Shown here: piece by piece, positions 21,077 to 37,717 of the stretch | How positions within the stretch are numbered: the first letter of the stretch is position 1 | Layout: every line of letters starts with the position of its first letter | Assembly: GCA_019925105.1 (NCBI GenBank) | Contig: JAHGAU010000016.1 | Location: forward strand, 682,001-746,000 | Length of the DNA: 64,000 nt | From: Niebla homalea | Taxonomy: Eukaryota > Ascomycota > Lecanoromycetes > Lecanorales > Ramalinaceae | Direction of reading: 5' to 3' | Notes under the pieces: generated by a model | The model's input: the letters and a program-made list of their open reading frames with translations, nothing else | Database searches by the model: none | Told to the model about the DNA's origin: nothing | Position numbers and translations under genes: made by a program

Positions 21077-22791
21077 CAACAGCAACACGCCCAGCAATCG
21101 CAGCGCCAAGCGATATCCCCGGCACCGCTGGAACGGAGTCTCCCACCCAAGGATGTAAGTGAGGCCACAATCGAAAGCAGCTACGTCCAATTTATCCTTT
21201 ACTGCAATCCATCCATTCCCTCGGATGCGGAAACCGAGGAATTGCAGAAAGGCTTCCAAACTCCCCCTCGAAGTGATGGTAACAGCTTCTCTCCATGGAC
21301 CCTTTTCATTTTACTTCAGAAGCTGGAGAGGAAGGAGATCAAGACCTGGGCGCATCTGGTGATAGAGCTTGGAGTTGAGCCTCCAGATCGGGAGAAGAAA
21401 CAAAGTACTCAGAAAGTACAGCAATATGCTGTGCGACTCAAGGTGAGCATCCTATTCTCAGTCCTAGGAGGGAGAACCATGATAGCTCCTCGTTTTCATT
21501 TTGCGTACTCATGTTTTCCTAGCGCTGGTTACATGCGTACCATATTGATGCTTTCTTCAACTACCTCTCTTCGAAACCATGCAGCTATGCCACTGATCGG
21601 CCAAGGACTGATAGTGAGCTTGCTGAGACGACCCGTGATGGTGTGCCTCCGGAGGAAGATCTTGCCGTCCGAGCTCTACTGCCAGAGTGGCGGCCGAAGC
21701 GGGGCCGTCGGAAAGCTGATGAGACGAATGAAGCTGAAGGGACCAATGACTCAACCAATTCTTCCAACACCAAGCGGCATGTTGCGCGAGGCGGTAGTGC
21801 TGACTTCACGACTATGTTTGAAGATCAGTACTCCGCTGCTCCCTCCAGCGCAGTACCATGGAGCGCCAATGCATCTGCCACGGGTCAGAATGATCTCTGG
21901 CAGGCAGCGCATATAGCCATTGCACCAAAGTCTCCAAGTCCTGGGCAGCAGCATCAAACGTTGAATGCGTACCCAGCCAGCGCCACACAGCAACGAAATT
22001 GGCGCTTTCCTACACCTACTGGCACCTCAAATGAGGCCCCATCCTCCCCATACCCACAGAGCGCTATCACTCCTCGGGCGGCATACTCTGCATCCCCAGC
22101 TTTCGATGACAACGAGCCTAAGTCAGCTCATCCATCATCTGGCGGTGGCAAGTCTTCCGGCGGCAGAGCTCGCAAAAGACACGCTCCTGCCATCTCCAGC
22201 GCTTGGAACCAGGGCGGAACGCCCAATGGAAAGATCAGGGGGCGCCCGCCCAGCAACCGCAATGTACAAGACGGGCCCTTCGGCACCTTCCCTGTCAATC
22301 CGAACCCCAAAGATCAAAGCATCACCAGTACAGCCATCTCATCGGCACCTCAGCAAGCACAAGCAAGTCAGAGTCCCCAGATTGGCTCAACGGCAGGGAC
22401 ACCAAACCCAACCATGAGCCAGGCTTCTCAACCAGGCGATGTCGCTAACCCAGTTATGAGCACTCAGCTCCGCAAACCTTCCAAGCTGCAGTTGCAAGTC
22501 CCACACCAACCAGGGAACCCCATACGCCTGGCTACACCCCCCCGTGTCCTGGTCAATGGAGAATCGCAACCGAGCCATGAGCGACGAGCTTCAGCTGACT
22601 TCTTCCATCAACTTGATGAGGGGTCAGATGGTGATGACACTGGGACCAATGTCGCTGATAGCGAGGCCGGAGGTACTGACGAAGGCGGTGTCGATTGGAA
22701 GCGGAGAGCCATGACCCTGATGCGGAAGCTGCAGGAGAAGGAGGAAGAGCTGAAGAGGGTCAGGAGGGCAGTATTAGATGCTGTGATGTGA
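20705..22791 (+). CDS. ARS-binding protein 2 (Abp2) domain protein with polyglutamine tract (668 aa)
   Basis: Exons are 20705-21442 and 21523-22791 with an 80-nt intron in phase 0. After a Pro/Ser-rich start, residues about 84-135 are mostly Gln, encoded by mixed CAG/CAA codons, with a pure 15-Gln run at 21041-21085. The conserved Abp2 domain follows (about 155-310): EATIESSYVQFILYCNPSIP, SPWTLFILLQKLERKEIKTW, QKVQQYAVRLKRWLHAYHI and, further on, EWRPKRGRRK, an AT-hook-like motif. A second basic motif (KIRGRPPSNR) lies in the Ser/Pro-rich tail. The C-terminus is a short coiled coil (RKLQEKEEELKRVRR). S. pombe Abp2 was described as binding replication-origin sequences; in other fungi the domain is better viewed as DNA-binding of unknown role. 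Probably nuclear. Confidence 0.85.
20950..21111 (+). repeat. CAG/CAA repeat encoding polyglutamine
   Basis: A trinucleotide tract of CAG and CAA codons lies inside the Abp2-domain gene. It is interrupted by His, Lys, Ala and Arg codons; the longest uninterrupted stretch is 15 codons at 21041-21085. Such tracts often vary in length between strains. Confidence 0.9.
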
Positions 22792-25700
22792 CCTTTGTTG
22801 TTCGAAGTCATCGCTCGTACCTCTTCCCCACTGGCCGGTTGTCAGGCGGCTTTCCACCAGTGCACTCACGTCCATGGTTCTGTACTCATGATCTCGAGCT
22901 CTAAGGCAGACACGCAATGGGACAGCTGAGATCATCTTGACCCTCAAGGTCACGACCCCTACCTCTGTCGTCTGGTAAGTACTCCGCTTTTGACTATATC
23001 CTCGGTTTCGCTTACTAGCTTTGCAAAGGCTGGCCTCATGAATACGGCTCTCTCCAACAAACAGCTCCCCTACAGATTACCTAGAGCTTTAGCGATACAC
23101 CACTTCTATACGGTTTTTGTGGACTCATCTTGATGCGCTTGGGAAGACTTTTCTTGGATACACACAGCGAGATTTGGACACGCTTCAGCACATTCATGGT
23201 TTCACTTCTTTGCTTTCCGAAAGGATACCCATACAGCGTGTCAAGCATACATTTAGCGGGCAGGGACACAAAAGACATGTCATATCACACAAGTTGGATC
23301 AGATCATACGTGGAGTTCTACCTGGAGAAATGATTGGATTGATGTGTTCAAGATCTGAACCATGCTTGTAGCACGTTTAGATTGATTAGTGTAAGAAGCA
23401 CAAAAGTACAGCACACAGAGCAATCATTGAACGCAACGATCGATTTGCCTCCAGCGCCTTACTGCTATCAATGCCTTGCCCCAGGGTATCAAACTCTCCT
23501 CGTCCACTAGTGTGTCGTGTGGTAAAGTCCTTTCAAGTCAAGTAGGTACAGTAGCACAACACGTGCTGATATCTTAATCAACTCCTCTGTCATGGAAAAG
23601 AATAAAAGACACCATGGTGTCAATACACCATCCCTAGAGCGTTGTCCGTTGAGAGGATCAGGATCCTTTTCCTATCCCCCAAAGCTCCATTCGATGCATT
23701 GCTCCTGCCAGAGATCGACTGACAAGAGCGAGCGAGAGCTGCACAAAAAGGGGCCAACTTTGGCAGTCGGGCAAAGCGAACAGCTGGCTGGAAGACCTGC
23801 CTCTCCAAACCCAGAGGACCCCATCGCTCGCAATCAACGGGCGTATTTCCACCCTTTCAGACGGACCGGCGGGCCACGCTTGCAGCTTGACCCAGTAACT
23901 ATATGAAACGCCTCGACCAACCACGACGCCAGGAGCCGCATTGAGATTTCATGGACGTCGCACCAGTCGTGTGGATGACGAGGATCATAGGGGGTGATGA
24001 TGGCCCATCAGTGCTTTCGTCAAAAGCGGCATCTTCACTGTGAGCTTTTTGCCTTGCGCATCGAACTTGGGGTTCTTGGAGGGCTGGCTTATCATGGTAG
24101 TGGGCAAGACCTACTTCTTCAGTGCTGGACCCTTGTCGGATCCAAACGGAGGGACCTGCCATGACGCCACTGCTAAAGAGCCCTTGAGCGCCTGAGTGAC
24201 AGGTCAGGAACCAGCGTATCGGGGCATTGGTGGGAAGAGTGTGTAACATGACGGGATCAATTTCGCACCTGATGGTGGAAGAAAGAGGCGAGAGACGGAG
24301 AGAGAGGGTGGGATTGATTATCACCGCAAGGAAACGCTTGTGAATTTGCGAGACATGACGGCCATATCTTGGAAAATGTGTGTGCGGCTAACATCTTTCA
24401 AAGATCACACACAAAGTCATTTTACCCATCTCGTCCATCAAAGCTCTGATTTAGTCAAATTTGCTTCAACATTACTCCACTAGTAGATTTCTCTCCATTA
24501 ATTACCAGGCAATACACCTCTCGGCTTGAAAGCTAATTCCCGTGCTTACTGACTCGCACCCTTGACTTCCGCGGCGGAAGCTTTCACCAAGCTCGGTGTG
24601 AGACGAAGATATATTGAACCGTGTGAATTCGGCACCGGATACACAGACCTGTTGGTGTTGAGACAATCTTTGACCCTTCCTGCAATATCTGGGTATATTC
24701 AATCAGAAATCAGGAAGGATCCAATGACACTTCTTCGTCAGTGTCGTGAGCTTTAAGAAGCTTTCAATTCGCCGATGTCATTCTACGGGACACTGGCGCG
24801 CTGGCGCTGTCGATCCTCTACCCTGCATCGAACGCTAGTGTTTGTTGTCCCCACCTTCACGAGCGGTCAGATGACGTGAAACATGCACACAAGGATTTGC
24901 TACATCGCCCTGCGTCGTGCCCAGCCATGATTGATTCCGACAATCCGGTCTCACAGCTATTGGTTTCGACTTTCGAGGTCCATCAATATCCACCAAGTGG
25001 CACCCACGCTCTGTCTTTGGCATTCGGCACAGCATCGTGGGCCACAGCCCGTTCTTATCGAGAGCAAGCTCGGCGTTCATACCCATAGCAATCCATTGGG
25101 ATAAGCTGGCATCTTGACCTTGACCATTGCATCGACAAAAACACCTGCTACGTTCAAAGTCTCAACAATGAATGTCGACCCAGAGCCTCCTTTTGCCTCG
25201 TTGCCCCAACGATCCATTCATACAGCTACAAATTGCGACTTATCCGAGGACGAGCAGTTTTTACCCTCCCTACAAAATTCCTGATGGGCTATGATGCAGA
25301 AGTCTAACTCGCTACGGTTTCTTGATCTGGGCTCAAATTGAGTGGCCGCTAATTCTGAAGACTCCCGCTGGGATGCCGAAATTTATACATCTGATCGCTG
25401 CGAAGCCCACCCTTCAAGCCCTCTCTTGAACTTTGAACAGCCTTCCAGATTCGAGTCGAATCGGAAGTACGACTTCATGGGGCGTGTTTTGTCCGCCAAG
25501 AGCCAGGAGCATAAGGCGAAAGAATTGAAGATTGCAGACATAATGTCGCCAGCATTTCTTGCTCCCGTGAACACTGCGAATGCACACTCGAGATGCTTTA
25601 GGAATGGCACTCATGTCCCTTCCCTTGCCTGCGAGGATTGAAGGGAGCTGGAAGATGCGAGTCGCAAAATTTGTCAACGGCAAAGCTGGTGTGTCTCGAT

Positions 25701-27319
25701 GTCTCACTACTGTCCTGGCTGTCCTGAAGATGTGGGGACCTGGTCGCAGAGTGTTCATAATGCCATGCCGTGCTTTAAGGACACTGCTTTCCCCCCCCAT
25801 GCCTTGCGAAGATCCCCCTTAGGGGATTTTGGGATTCCTGCCGATCCTGTTAATCTTGGGAGATCAATTTTCCGCCTGAAACATGCATGCCAACAGAGGA
25901 ACGGCCTGCTTCCTCTTTGCGCTTATATGCCAGGTGCAATTGACTGCCCTTGTGCGCTTGGAATTTCAACACGTCAGCTTGAAACTCGGTCATCACTTCC
26001 GAAGGAAGAGCGAAAAAAAGATAAGCAATTAAACAGTGGACATGCTGTCTCCTAGTGAGCTGCACGATTGGTGCTGTGAAGTCCGCTACAGTCAGCATGC
26101 TGAAGACATCGGTATCACCTTGCAAAACTAAGGGCACATGCTCCTGCAATGCATTCATAAGCTCAATCCCCTCCATCTCCCTTACGAATCTAGTTTCATC
26201 GCATCCAGCTAATTACCTCTATTTACCACAACAGAAGCAACACCAATCCTGCCAATTGACCATCGACTCAAATACAGCAGCCATCTACTCCGTACAGCAC
26301 AGCCCTCAGCAACGGTACAGATCCTGAGAGAATTAAAACGATGACAGCCGATCGAGCGTGGATCCTTTTGCAAGGCACCTCTTGCTCTGGCCAGTGCACC
26401 GTAGACGTCCCCAATGGTGCTATAGCGAATGGCGGGTACGTGGATATGCCTAGTCTTAACGACGCAGATACTTTGCGAATCTCGTTCGGGCAGAGCAATC
26501 GGAGCAACGATTCACACGACGTCTCTGTCATTGGATTCTCGACAACCATCAATTTTTTATCTACTGAAGTTGTTTCCGCTTCGTTATCCAGAACATATCT
26601 TATCATCTTAGTTGTGTTTTTCATGCGGAAGATTAGAGGTTGAATGTTGTACAAATCGAGACGGCAACCAAGGCAATACAGCACGTCATAGATACAGGAT
26701 CAGTGCATAGGATGATGATAGAGAGCGATAATGGAAGCCAATAACGCCTCATGTATCCATTATTTCAGTCCTCCATCAAGAAAATGTGACTATCAATAGG
26801 CGTAGGAACCAATTGGGAGGTTCTGGATTAACCCCTTCAGACCAGCAAGCGCGATCACACGATATGCAATGGAAAGGATGTGTTTCGCCATTCTAATGTG
26901 AGATCAATGGCCTGATTCTCCAGCCTGCTATACCGTCTGCAGGGTGATGAACATCCTCGTTAGGTCCGCTGGCCGCTCAAATATTAAGCTTAATGACCGA
27001 TTTGGGAAGACTGCGGTAGCTCCAATTGCCATCCGTCGCCCGTTCAGCCAATCCCGGCGCTCTGTTGTCAGCCCTATTCAACCATTACCTTAACTTTTGA
27101 AGCTTACCAAAGATATTTTTGACACACCACACTCCCTTCTCACTCCGTCCTCCCCTAACTCCCTCACACCTCGTTCATCACCACGGTTCACATTCTCATA
27201 CCTTGTGATTCGCTTCGTGACCTTCGTACTTGTGCTTGAAGATTCTGGTTTTCCCCTCAACTCCTGTGACACTTAAGACATAGTGCTTAAACGTTCACCA
27301 GAACCAAGGGTGCTTCATC
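22792..27319. other. 4.5 kb region without a convincing gene
   Basis: I searched both strands for domain-like frames, splice-joined exons and tRNA boxes and found none I can support. The longest frames (24324-23899 and 25800-25414 minus, 26341-26643 plus) are under 145 codons, show no family motif and overlap opposite frames. The base composition is close to that of the genes and there is no RIP-like bias. It may hold noncoding RNA, a decayed gene or a lineage-specific gene I cannot recognise. Confidence 0.4.
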
Positions 27320-28923
27320 ATGTCATCCACACAACCTAACATCAATCCCGCCAAACAGGCTGAATCTAAGAGTGCGAAGAAGAAGAAAGCCAAGGCTAAC
27401 CCAGCTGCACAAGCTTCTGTCCCCGCAGAGCCCGAACCCCCCAATGTTTCATCTCCCACTGAGACAGTTGCAAATGGGACGGAATCTCATGAGAGCCCAT
27501 ACGTCAAGGAACTTCAGAAGTGAGTTGAGATTGCCCACCTCTTACTACTCGACTCAGGCTTATACTCATCCTAGACACATCCGTAACGTGAGGAAGAAGC
27601 TGGTTGGTCCCCCGGGTGACTCTTGGATCCAAATTTCAATGAGCTGATTGAGCTGACCTGTTTCTTTGCAGGGGGGCATCCAGAAAGTGGATGCAGTCAT
27701 TGCTGAGAATCCGGACACCTCCTTGGACGATCTCCTAGCAACCAAAAAGATCAATGTCGACCAAAAGGCTCAATTGCAGAAAAAGCCAGTACTACAAACT
27801 CAGCTAACCCAATTAGAAGAGCAATTGTCCCAATACAAGCAGTTTGATGAAGAGCACCAGAAGCAGCTTAGTACTGAGAAAGACGCACTTGAAGCTTCTC
27901 ATGCAAAAGAGCTCCAGAGTGTGAAGGACACCGTGACAGCTGAAGTTCTCGCAGAGTCAACTAGCAATGTCCGAGGTGACTTGCTCCGATTGAGTAGGTT
28001 CCTTCGAGCTGCAGCGGGGAAGCGCCAAAGTGGAGATGAATCTTCTTCTGAAAATCGCGCCTTTGAAGGAGCCTTGCTCTTACTTTACGGAGGGGACACA
28101 GCCGCAGTCGATGCAATGATGAGTCTCATCAGGGGTGGTGATGACTTAGTCCCGACCGTTGACTCGACACTAACCGATTTCACTTGTGAGCCTCTCCCAA
28201 TCAGTCACTTGTCTCCGGGCTAACAGCGGCGAAGATAAACAGCTTGGTGACATTGCTTTCGTGTATGATCACTACGCCGAGGACCAGGATGTCATTGACG
28301 AAAAGGCTGAAGTGGATCCAAATAACAGCGCCCCAAAAGCAACGCAGGAAATGATTGAAGAAACCGCACAAGGCGTCAGCACCGACCCGACAGTTGCTCA
28401 CGCGGGTCTCACGGAAATCGAGACGCAACCTGAACCCGGGCCCAATGGTATCTTGAACCATGCTGACTCTCCAAATGTACCAGCTGTGTCTCAAATCGAC
28501 GCCGGAGCTGCCAATGCTACCGGTGGAAAGAATTGGGAGGCAGAAGTTGCTATTCGAGGCGGCGAGGGGGAGCCTTCAAGCCGGGGAAATGTGCAAGTGG
28601 ACCGTGATCCCGCTGAGACAGACACAGGAACAGATGCTACACCAGCTGCCATCGCTGGTACGCAGAGCTGGGCCGAAGACCTCCCTGCCGCTCGCGATCC
28701 TATGCCTCAGCCAGCATACACGCAGACAACACCGGCAAGTGGCACCGGTGATGGCTTCCGAGAGGTCCACAACCACCGTGGACGTGGTCGTGGTGGCGAT
28801 GATCGTGGAGGCGATCGTCGTGGTCGTGGGGGTGGGAACCGTGGCCGCGGTGGAGGAGGTCGCGCGCGCGCTCGTGGCGGCTTCCGTGGCCGCGGGCCGC
28901 GCGGTGGAGGTGGAGAGGCCTAA
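27320..28923 (+). CDS. YAG7-like RGG-box protein (476 aa)
   Basis: Exons are 27320-27519, 27575-27602, 27672-28185 and 28235-28923 (1431 nt). The N-terminus is Lys/Ala-rich (KSAKKKKAKANPAAQ), then SPYVKELQKHIRNVRKKL. A coiled-coil segment with DDLLATKKINVDQKAQLQKK and LTQLEEQLSQY follows. The middle has FLRAAAGKRQSGDE and LLLYGGDTAAVDAMMSLI. The tail is disordered with DPTVAHAGLTEIETQ, RDPAETDTG and TQSWAEDLPA and ends in an RGG/RG-rich region. This order matches conserved ascomycete proteins with a Yag7-type N-terminal region, thought to be ribosome- or mRNA-associated. RGG repeats usually bind RNA. The last intron (28186-28234) uses an AAG acceptor; this choice restores TDFTYKQLGD in the family frame. 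The second exon is only 28 nt. Confidence 0.8.
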
Positions 28924-30081
28924 GAGCCCCTTGCCGTCACCGCCGACTAATTGATACAATAGATTCCTCTGCTGTTGGAGGTCTAGATTCCTCTACCGTC
29001 GGAGATCTGGATTCCTCTGCCGTCGGCGATCTAGGTGTATTAAGAGAGTGGGCAGACCAACAGATGGGGAAAATAAGGATAGGTGTGCTAAAAGAGTGGG
29101 CGATGCAGAATATACACGATTGTCTCATAAGGATGTGGACAAGGCAACAGCTAGAGAGAATCAGGCAGCGTGATGGAGGGCTGTTCCCATTTCCATGATG
29201 GATCGCTACGACACAACATGGCTAAAATCTAGCTACACGAAAAGGGGAGGTTCAATTTCAAGAGGAACAGCACTTGGTGGAATCACGAGGGGGTAAGGGC
29301 TGTAAACTGTGCACTATGGATGGCTTATGCTGCATCGGACTCATCGTCAAAATTTCAGCAAGCGAGCGAGCATAGCGGATCGTCATTGCTTATAGCTACT
29401 TTGCTATCATAGGACCATCACTATCAATCCAAAGAATGGGTGAAATTACATTATCCTCCTCTTACATTGTGTGGCTGCAAGGTCTTCATCCGGACAAAGA
29501 TCGTCTACTTATGCGCATAACCCGTTGATTTGTTCCCGAAGCAAGGGACAAACAACACGCACAAGATTCTCCATTGTAGGTAGTAAGCATGCAGACTGAA
29601 ACGGGGCATTTCGCAATCAGCAATCACTGGTTGATTGACATGGATTGACGAATGGCGTCTTCGGATCTGATAATATTTAGAGTTTGGCACTACGAGTACT
29701 TGTTTTTTGCATGAACCAAGTGTGCGTGGCTCCTTTCGCGCTAAGATCGCGGGTGGCGACTCCCAACACGGCTTAGCGGGGATCGACGTTTGACCTCAAC
29801 TCCAGTCAACCGGTGATAGATTTTCATCAAATCCTAGGTCGACCGGTAGTTATTCTGAACGCCATACGTGCGTGATCCTATCTTCATCTGCATCTGACTG
29901 GTGATTTCCCCCGTCTTTCCTGGCCTCGGCCAGCCTCTTCGCTGTAGTCCGCGGCTCCACAACCTTCGTTATAGGCGGTGGGACTCGACATCACCTCAAT
30001 TCGAATTCTAGCTCACGGCTGTCGCCAGCAATCCTTAGCCCTGGTGAAGCTTTGCTAAAAGCCCTCTGCATATGATACAAG
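28924..30081. other. Intergenic between YAG7-like gene and KDM4
   Basis: These 1158 bases carry the minisatellite described separately and a second imperfect duplication (GTGTATTAAGAGAGTGGGC near 29036 and GTGTGCTAAAAGAGTGGGC near 29083). No gene is seen. The right part is the KDM4 promoter and 5' UTR. Confidence 0.45.
28962..29033. repeat. 24-bp tandem repeat, three copies
   Basis: Three adjacent 24-bp units start at 28962, 28986 and 29010, each beginning GATTCCTCT and ending near GATCTA/GGTCTA. They differ at a few positions. The array begins 39 bases after the YAG7-like stop codon, so it is probably in its 3' UTR. Confidence 0.85.
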
Positions 30082-34798
<4,717 letters not shown>

Positions 34799-35686
34799 TC
34801 AGTGGCAGCGGAGGAGGAGACCGGCCTTGTGTTTCGGGGGTGGAGAGGTGGGGATGGGGGTTTGCAGCAGGCGTTGACGCCTGCACGATAGCATGAATTG
34901 CTTCACATCAACAGCTTATGTACGTTTCACTTCTTCTGGCCTGTGGCCAAAATACTCTGCATGCCCTTAGTCGGCGCTTTTAGCCTGTAGCTAGCTGTAC
35001 CAATCAATGAATTTGCCACTCATGTCCCTGCCATCTCCCTATGCTCGCCCGTATCTGCCTTGATCTGCATTCATACGCCCTTCACGTACCCATGTCACGA
35101 CTTGCTTGCTTCATGATTATCCAACCAGTATGTATCGTTATCCAACTTTCCTCACTGGCCCGTATTTCCCCCCCCCCGTCTATTTATACCACAATCACTT
35201 CTATCTATCTATCTCTCTACAATCTCCTAGTACCACACACACCCTGACCGTTTGTTTCGATCCCTCCCTCCCGGACTCCTACATCCCTTTTCTTTGTAAG
35301 GATATGATATCCGGCTCCACGCCAACGCAACCAGGAACGCGTCATTATCATCGACCGGCGTTTGCTCAAGAGATAATGTGACCAATCGCTTAGATCCGCC
35401 TCCGCGTCGTCCGTTTGCAGCGCTCGGCTTTCACGAAAGTCCGCCCAAGTCTGCTGCAACTGCCGCAAAGTACATGCATACACGCTTCCCCCCTGGACCC
35501 CCCCATGTCTATCATTCCGTCCTTCCTTCCCCCGTAGTAGATCGTCCCGGCTTTTGTGTTGCAGTCCCTAACGACCATCTTCCGGTCCGACGACTTCTTG
35601 TCTGTATCGATCGTACCACATGATGTGATGGACTCACGAGCAACACACTTAAGATGGATGGATGGATGAATCATTTCAATATTTTC
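34799..35686. other. Convergent intergenic region (KDM4 / RAD57)
   Basis: These 888 bases hold the two 3' UTRs. The stretch 35100-35300 is pyrimidine-rich and includes a short CTAT microsatellite near 35200. No gene is seen. Confidence 0.4.
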
Positions 35687-37486
35687 TCATTGTGTCGATC
35701 TGGGCCCTATGTGTGTACACTCGTTATTGGGGCGTGCTATCCAGATCCCACACATATAATCCCGGACTCTCTCTCCCTTTCCTCTCCCCATTCCCTTCCC
35801 CTGGACTTCCCATCCCATGCCACCCAACCCATCCACACCCCCTTTAAACCCCCTCACTCCACCCCTCCAGACCTCGAACTCCCTTCCCCCACCATCCGCC
35901 TCCCCCCTCGGCGCGCACCACGCCGCGAACGCAACACCCATCCACCTCCTCCAGCGGCGGGCGCTCCACTCCGCTGCTGCTTCGCTCCCTTCTCCAGAAT
36001 CATCTCCCTGTGGTAGATCTGCTGCTGCCGCCGCGGTCCTACCACCGCTCACCACCCCCGGTCCACCATGATACCCGGCCTTCTTCACCAGCACCACCCT
36101 CCCCGCGATCTGGTTCGCCCAGGTGAGCCCCAACGCCGGGGTCTTGAGCCCCCCCTGGTCTGACGAGGAGGAGGCGCGGGGATCGGCGGCGCCCCAGCCG
36201 GAGAAGAAGCGGAGTTGGTGGTCCAGGCTCAGGACTGCCGAGGCGGCGGCGGGGATCATGGTGTTGTTGTGATAAGGGGTGGGGTTTGGTGGCGGAGGGA
36301 GCATGGCGGGGGCGTGCTGGGAGGGGTTGGAGATGGGTATGGAGGAGGAAGGGGTGCTGCTGGTGGAGCGCTGGGATGCTGCCTGCGGGTTGCTGAGATG
36401 AGCACCGGGATTACTGTTGGTGGTGGTAGAGAAGGGAACGGGGTTGGGGAAGCGATCGGAGACCTGATTGGCGACCACGATGGCACAATCGTGCTCGCGT
36501 GCCAGTGAGCGGAGGAGCCCCCCGAGTTTGACGAGGAGGGCCGATCGGGATGCCAGGGCTGCTGCTTGCCGCCGCCTATTATCCACGCCGCTGCCCGGAT
36601 TGGATGCGATGGACGGGTCGTCGGCTTCGGTCACACCGCTCTTCTCGGCGCGGTAATTCGCTGCTATACTGTCGATCACCACGAGTCTGATCCTGTGCCG
36701 GGCCAGCGCAACGGGCACTTGGTATGTCAGGATATGGTCTTGGGATTCAAGGTCCGGGACCTGAATGCTGAGGACTTTCGCTAATGAGGGACGGTGGGGG
36801 GATGAGGTGGGTAGAGATGCGACTTTTGGGTGGGAGGCGAGGATCTGAGTGAGGCGAGCGGTGGGGAGGGGGTGTTCGGTGGAGATGTAGAGGGTTGAGC
36901 AGGAGAGACCACCCGAGGCAACGGGGAGCTGGGCGAGCAGGAGGAGGGAGAGGAGGAGCTGGGTTTTCCCTGCGCCGCTGCATCGTACAAGACAGAAGTA
37001 AGCATGCATAAGGGTCAGGAAGAGTGGAAAGATATTCAGGTGGTTTTGGGATGGGCAAGAAGCGAACCTCTCGCCGACTATCTCCGTGATACATCCGGTC
37101 GGTATCCCACCGCCTAACACAGCATCCAATGCTTCATCGCCCAGGCTGATCTGATCCAATGACTTTCTCATTACCTCTTCCCCACTCGTCCTCAGCTTGC
37201 CCCATCCTGCCTCCCCCTCCCCGGGAACGTCCTCGAATCTCTTGCCGCCTCCAACAGGTGCGACATTCTGTTCACCTCCGACCCCAAGCTCGGCTTGCAA
37301 AGTCGCTAACACGTGCGCGATCAAACGTTTGACATCCAACGGTGGAAGTTGCGCTCGTTTTGCAATCTCAAGCGCGTCAAGCGTTAGGAGGTCAGTTGTA
37401 GTTATCAACGCCCGCTCGAGTGACGGGATGAGATGGGTATATGGGGCTGTGGGAAAAGATGGCAGAGTCGTGAGGAGGTCGGTCAT
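35687..37486 (-). CDS. RAD57: RAD57, RecA-family recombination mediator (569 aa)
   Basis: Exons (minus) are 37486-37068 and 36977-35687. The frame extends upstream to a TTG at 37522, but MTDLLTTLPSFP at 37486 is the family start. The 90-nt intron (37067-36978, GTTCGC...GCAG) is a multiple of three and sits inside the P-loop codon block; splicing restores Walker A as GESGAGKTQLLL (about 138-149). An N-terminal helix-hairpin region (LDALEIAKRAQLP, SLGDEALDAVLGGGIPTG) precedes it. Walker B is RLVVIDSIAANYR, followed by AIVVANQVSDRF. The region after it is a long Ser/Pro/Gly-rich insert. The C-terminal strand block has LGLTWANQIAGRVVL and MGVAFAAWCAP. Rad57 with Rad55 stabilises Rad51 filaments in homologous recombination. 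GC content is high compared with neighbours. Confidence 0.88.
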   Translation of the reverse strand: MTDLLTTLPSFPTAPYTHLIPSLERALITTTDLLTLDALEIAKRAQLPPLDVKRLIAHVLATLQAELGVGGEQNVAPVGGGKRFEDVPGEGEAGWGKLRTSGEEVMRKSLDQISLGDEALDAVLGGGIPTGCITEIVGERFASCPSQNHLNIFPLFLTLMHAYFCLVRCSGAGKTQLLLSLLLLAQLPVASGGLSCSTLYISTEHPLPTARLTQILASHPKVASLPTSSPHRPSLAKVLSIQVPDLESQDHILTYQVPVALARHRIRLVVIDSIAANYRAEKSGVTEADDPSIASNPGSGVDNRRRQAAALASRSALLVKLGGLLRSLAREHDCAIVVANQVSDRFPNPVPFSTTTNSNPGAHLSNPQAASQRSTSSTPSSSIPISNPSQHAPAMLPPPPNPTPYHNNTMIPAAASAVLSLDHQLRFFSGWGAADPRASSSSDQGGLKTPALGLTWANQIAGRVVLVKKAGYHGGPGVVSGGRTAAAAADLPQGDDSGEGSEAAAEWSARRWRRWMGVAFAAWCAPRGEADGGGREFEVWRGGVRGFKGGVDGLGGMGWEVQGKGMGRGKGERVRDYMCGIWIARPNNECTHIGPRSTQ

Positions 37487-37717
37487 TTGTCCATGCTGAA
37501 ATCCAGCGGTCCTTGTGGCCAAAGACGTCTTTGATGTACCTCGGTCTAGGTTGTACGCGGGTAACGCGTTTGCCGCGGCTGGACAGCTGAAAGAGGAAGG
37601 ATGTCAATATTTAGAATTTCCCTCGTTGCTTTTCTTTCTGAGTTGAACTGCTACGATTGGTATAACACCCTACCCAATCACTCGCGCAAGGTGAGCTTGG
37701 TACCCGTGCGATATATT
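37487..37717. promoter_or_regulatory. Compact divergent promoter (RAD57 / CENP-W-like)
   Basis: Only 231 bases separate the two start codons, so the core promoters must nearly abut. No distinct TATA element is visible. Confidence 0.5.

Noticed and set aside
23899..24324. 141-codon minus-strand frame
   Set aside because: No conserved motif, and composition does not look coding.
26341..26643. 100-codon plus-strand frame starting with ATG
   Set aside because: It begins plausibly (MTADRAWILLQG) but shows no domain and is overlapped by a longer opposite frame. I could not support it.
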